Assembly (NCBI GenBank): GCA_044338255.1
Contig: JBIILZ010000014.1
Span: 1-48,847 of the forward strand
Source: CAIUVD01 sp044338255
GTDB lineage: Bacteria > Planctomycetota > UBA11346
Length of the DNA: 48,847 nucleotides
Direction: 5' to 3'
In this document: one piece after another, positions 47,279 through 48,847 of the stretch
How the letters are laid out: every line of letters begins with the position of its first letter
How positions within the stretch are numbered: the first letter of the stretch is position 1
The notes under the pieces: generated by a model
Database searches by the model: none
Seen by the model: the letters and a program-made list of their open reading frames with translations, nothing else
Told to the model about the DNA's origin: nothing
Translations under genes and position numbers: made by a program

Positions 47279-48742
47279 ATGCCTGATCCGTTTTCCATCG
47301 CCAACAGCGCTTCAGCGGATCTCATTTTCCTTGATTTCGCAGATACGGTCAGCGTGGCGACATTAGTTGAGCAGATTAGGTCGCTAACGACGCTGTTCGT
47401 CGGACCGGCAGCAGCAATCGCTGAGCAGGCGAGGGTGGTACTCAGCACGCCTGGCAATGAGGAGGATCGACGACGGAAAACCGCTGATCTGCTGGAGTAC
47501 TGCCTGCAGCTCGCTGAATCCGCGGCCCAGGCTCCGGCCGCTTCCGAGAGCACGGAAGTAGTGGTCGATCAGCCCTTGGTGGATTTCCTCGAGCGTGCGG
47601 ACGAGTTGCTTGCTCGGCTTACTCCGCGTACCGATCTCGCCGCCTACAAGCGTACCTTGCATGGTGTGAAGGGCGATGCCGGCGTCGTCGGCCTGCGCGA
47701 CGAGGCGCATTGCTGCCATGCGATGGAGGAGGCCTTGGCTCGCGGGCTGCATCCGGTGCATCTCGATATGGCTGTGAAATGGCTTGAGGAAAGCTTTTCC
47801 GCGCGTCGTTTCGGACTTGCCCCTCCGCCGTGCGATAGCGTCTTGGTCAGCCTGCGGCGTACCCCGCCGCTGGGTGAAACCCTGGTCGCCACCGGCCTCG
47901 TGCGTCCCGATACCGTCGCCGCCGCGCTTGCCCAGCAAGTGCACCTCACCCCCGGACGGCCCTTGGGCGAGATCCTCGTCGACTCCGGTCGGGTCTCGCC
48001 GCAGGCCTTGGCCGAGGTCCTGCGCGTCCCCGTTGCCCCACCCTTGCGCATCGATGCCCAGCGTCTGCAGCAGCTCGATGCGGCGCTTGCCCGCTTGCAG
48101 CACCATCATCGGCAGTCCGCCTCCAGCCGTCCGCATCGCCGACGCCTGGTGCAGGCCTGGGAAGAGGTCCGCCTGGCCCGCGAGAGCTTGCAGCTGACGA
48201 CCGCCCAGGCCCTGCTTGAACGCATGGCCCGCGTTGCCCAGGACGCTGCCCGCACGCTCGGCTTGCCCCTGGAGCTTACGGTAAGCGGTGCTGAGCTCGC
48301 CATCGATCGGCACCTCGCCGATCGCATCGCCGATCCGTTGCAGCACCTCGTGCGCAACGCCGTCAGCCATGGCATCGAACCTGCCGGCGAACGCGAACGC
48401 GGCGGCAAGCCGTCTGCCGGGCAGGTGGCCATCCGCGTCGCGCACGCCGCCCACAGCGTGCGGATCGAGGTCGCCGATGATGGGCGTGGTATCGATCGCC
48501 AGCGGATCTGCGCCAAGGCCGGCCTGCCGGCGGGGACCGCGCTCAGCGATGAGGAATTGTGGAAGATCATCAGCCGACCTGGCTTTTCAACGGCGGCAAG
48601 CGTCTCGTCGTTGGCTGGTCGGGGAATCGGACTTGACGCCGTCGCGGATCTGATGGTACAATTGTCCGGTTCGATCTCCGTCCACTCCGTCATCGGTGCC
48701 GGAACGACATTTACCATCCTGCTGCCACCTGCCTGTTCCTAA
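47279..48742 (+). CDS. CheA-like histidine kinase lacking the CheW-like domain
   Basis: The 487-residue product has an HPt-like domain with candidate phospho-His128 (YKRTLHGVKGDAGVVGL). Two GspE-N/MshEN-like repeats lie at about 196-250 (PLGETLVATGLV..., PLGEILVDSGRV...). A CheA-type ATPase follows with N box HLVRNAVSHGIE, DDGRGID and GRGIGLDAV. It ends right after the ATPase (GTTFTILLPP), without the CheW-like receptor-coupling domain, and a separate cheW begins 10 bp later. It probably belongs to a chemosensory pathway, though its input may differ from classical CheA. Confidence 0.85.
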   Translation: MPDPFSIANSASADLIFLDFADTVSVATLVEQIRSLTTLFVGPAAAIAEQARVVLSTPGNEEDRRRKTADLLEYCLQLAESAAQAPAASESTEVVVDQPLVDFLERADELLARLTPRTDLAAYKRTLHGVKGDAGVVGLRDEAHCCHAMEEALARGLHPVHLDMAVKWLEESFSARRFGLAPPPCDSVLVSLRRTPPLGETLVATGLVRPDTVAAALAQQVHLTPGRPLGEILVDSGRVSPQALAEVLRVPVAPPLRIDAQRLQQLDAALARLQHHHRQSASSRPHRRRLVQAWEEVRLARESLQLTTAQALLERMARVAQDAARTLGLPLELTVSGAELAIDRHLADRIADPLQHLVRNAVSHGIEPAGERERGGKPSAGQVAIRVAHAAHSVRIEVADDGRGIDRQRICAKAGLPAGTALSDEELWKIISRPGFSTAASVSSLAGRGIGLDAVADLMVQLSGSISVHSVIGAGTTFTILLPPACS

Positions 48743-48752
48743 CGAGAAACCC

Positions 48753-48847
48753 ATGGCTGCTATTCCTTCCCGTCGCACGCGCAGCGCTGCGAACAAATAT
48801 CTGACCTTCGTGCTCGCCAAGGAGCACTACGGGATCCCCATCCTCAA
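48753..48847 (+). CDS. cheW: CheW-like coupling protein, 5' end only
   Basis: A frame from the ATG at 48753 runs off the window. After 14 basic residues it reads KYLTFVLAKEHYGIPIL, which matches the first strands of CheW domains (YLTFxLxxExYGIPI). It lies 10 bp after the CheA-like gene and likely supplies the missing CheW function in trans. The rest of the gene is outside the window. Confidence 0.82.
   Translation, partial: MAAIPSRRTRSAANKYLTFVLAKEHYGIPIL

Overview
This 48.8 kb window is high-GC, gene-dense chromosomal DNA from a flagellated bacterium. It most likely belongs to the Planctomycetota-Verrucomicrobiota-Chlamydiota (PVC) group. The best clue is the order polA then coaE then rho, which is also found in Chlamydia; here coaE and rho are joined in one reading frame. 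Other clues are a SecA with extra insertions and a SEC-C tail, a GntR-linked Gfo/Idh/MocA plus xylose-isomerase-like pair, and many start codons that lack a Shine-Dalgarno sequence. The taxonomic call is inference. No rRNA, tRNA, CRISPR array, prophage or complete insertion sequence was seen.

Layout, left to right. 1-5.3 kb: a possible gene running off the left edge, then secA and lepA on the minus strand. 5.5-8.0 kb: a membrane glycosyltransferase overlapping a TPR/beta-barrel outer-membrane protein gene, a likely compact polysaccharide synthesis and export pair. 8.1-9.9 kb: two divergent, full-length paralogs with cysteine-cluster motifs. 10.1-12.3 kb: a membrane-anchored Ser/Thr kinase and a CARDB lipoprotein. 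12.3-24.7 kb: smc and a tightly packed flagellar operon read leftwards (fliF, fliG, fliH, fliI, fliJ, motE, fliL, fliM, fliN), with four 4-bp ATGA overlaps and an 11-bp tandem repeat between fliF and fliG.

24.8-29.1 kb: an Orc1/Cdc6-like AAA ATPase beside an AT-rich segment, then a sugar-catabolism pair divergent from a GntR/FCD regulator with a 19-bp palindromic candidate operator between them. 29.2-33.6 kb: a long DUF4388-like/TPR protein, a small exported protein, a structured leader and truD. 33.6-36.4 kb: an exported protein of unknown role, a YugP-type zinc peptidase, clpP and a 166-bp element with terminal inverted repeats. 36.4-41.7 kb: the CoaE-Rho fusion and polA. 41.9-47.1 kb: a small unknown protein, a 103-bp palindromic element, a 1217-residue coiled-coil protein and a 2-Cys peroxiredoxin. 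47.3 kb to the end: a CheA-like kinase without its CheW domain, followed by the start of cheW.

The least ordinary items are the CoaE-Rho fusion with its disordered linker and AT-hook, the CheA-like kinase carrying two MshEN-like motifs, the giant coiled-coil protein of unknown role, the inverted-repeat element with its short internal frame, and C-rich tracts just before many start codons.
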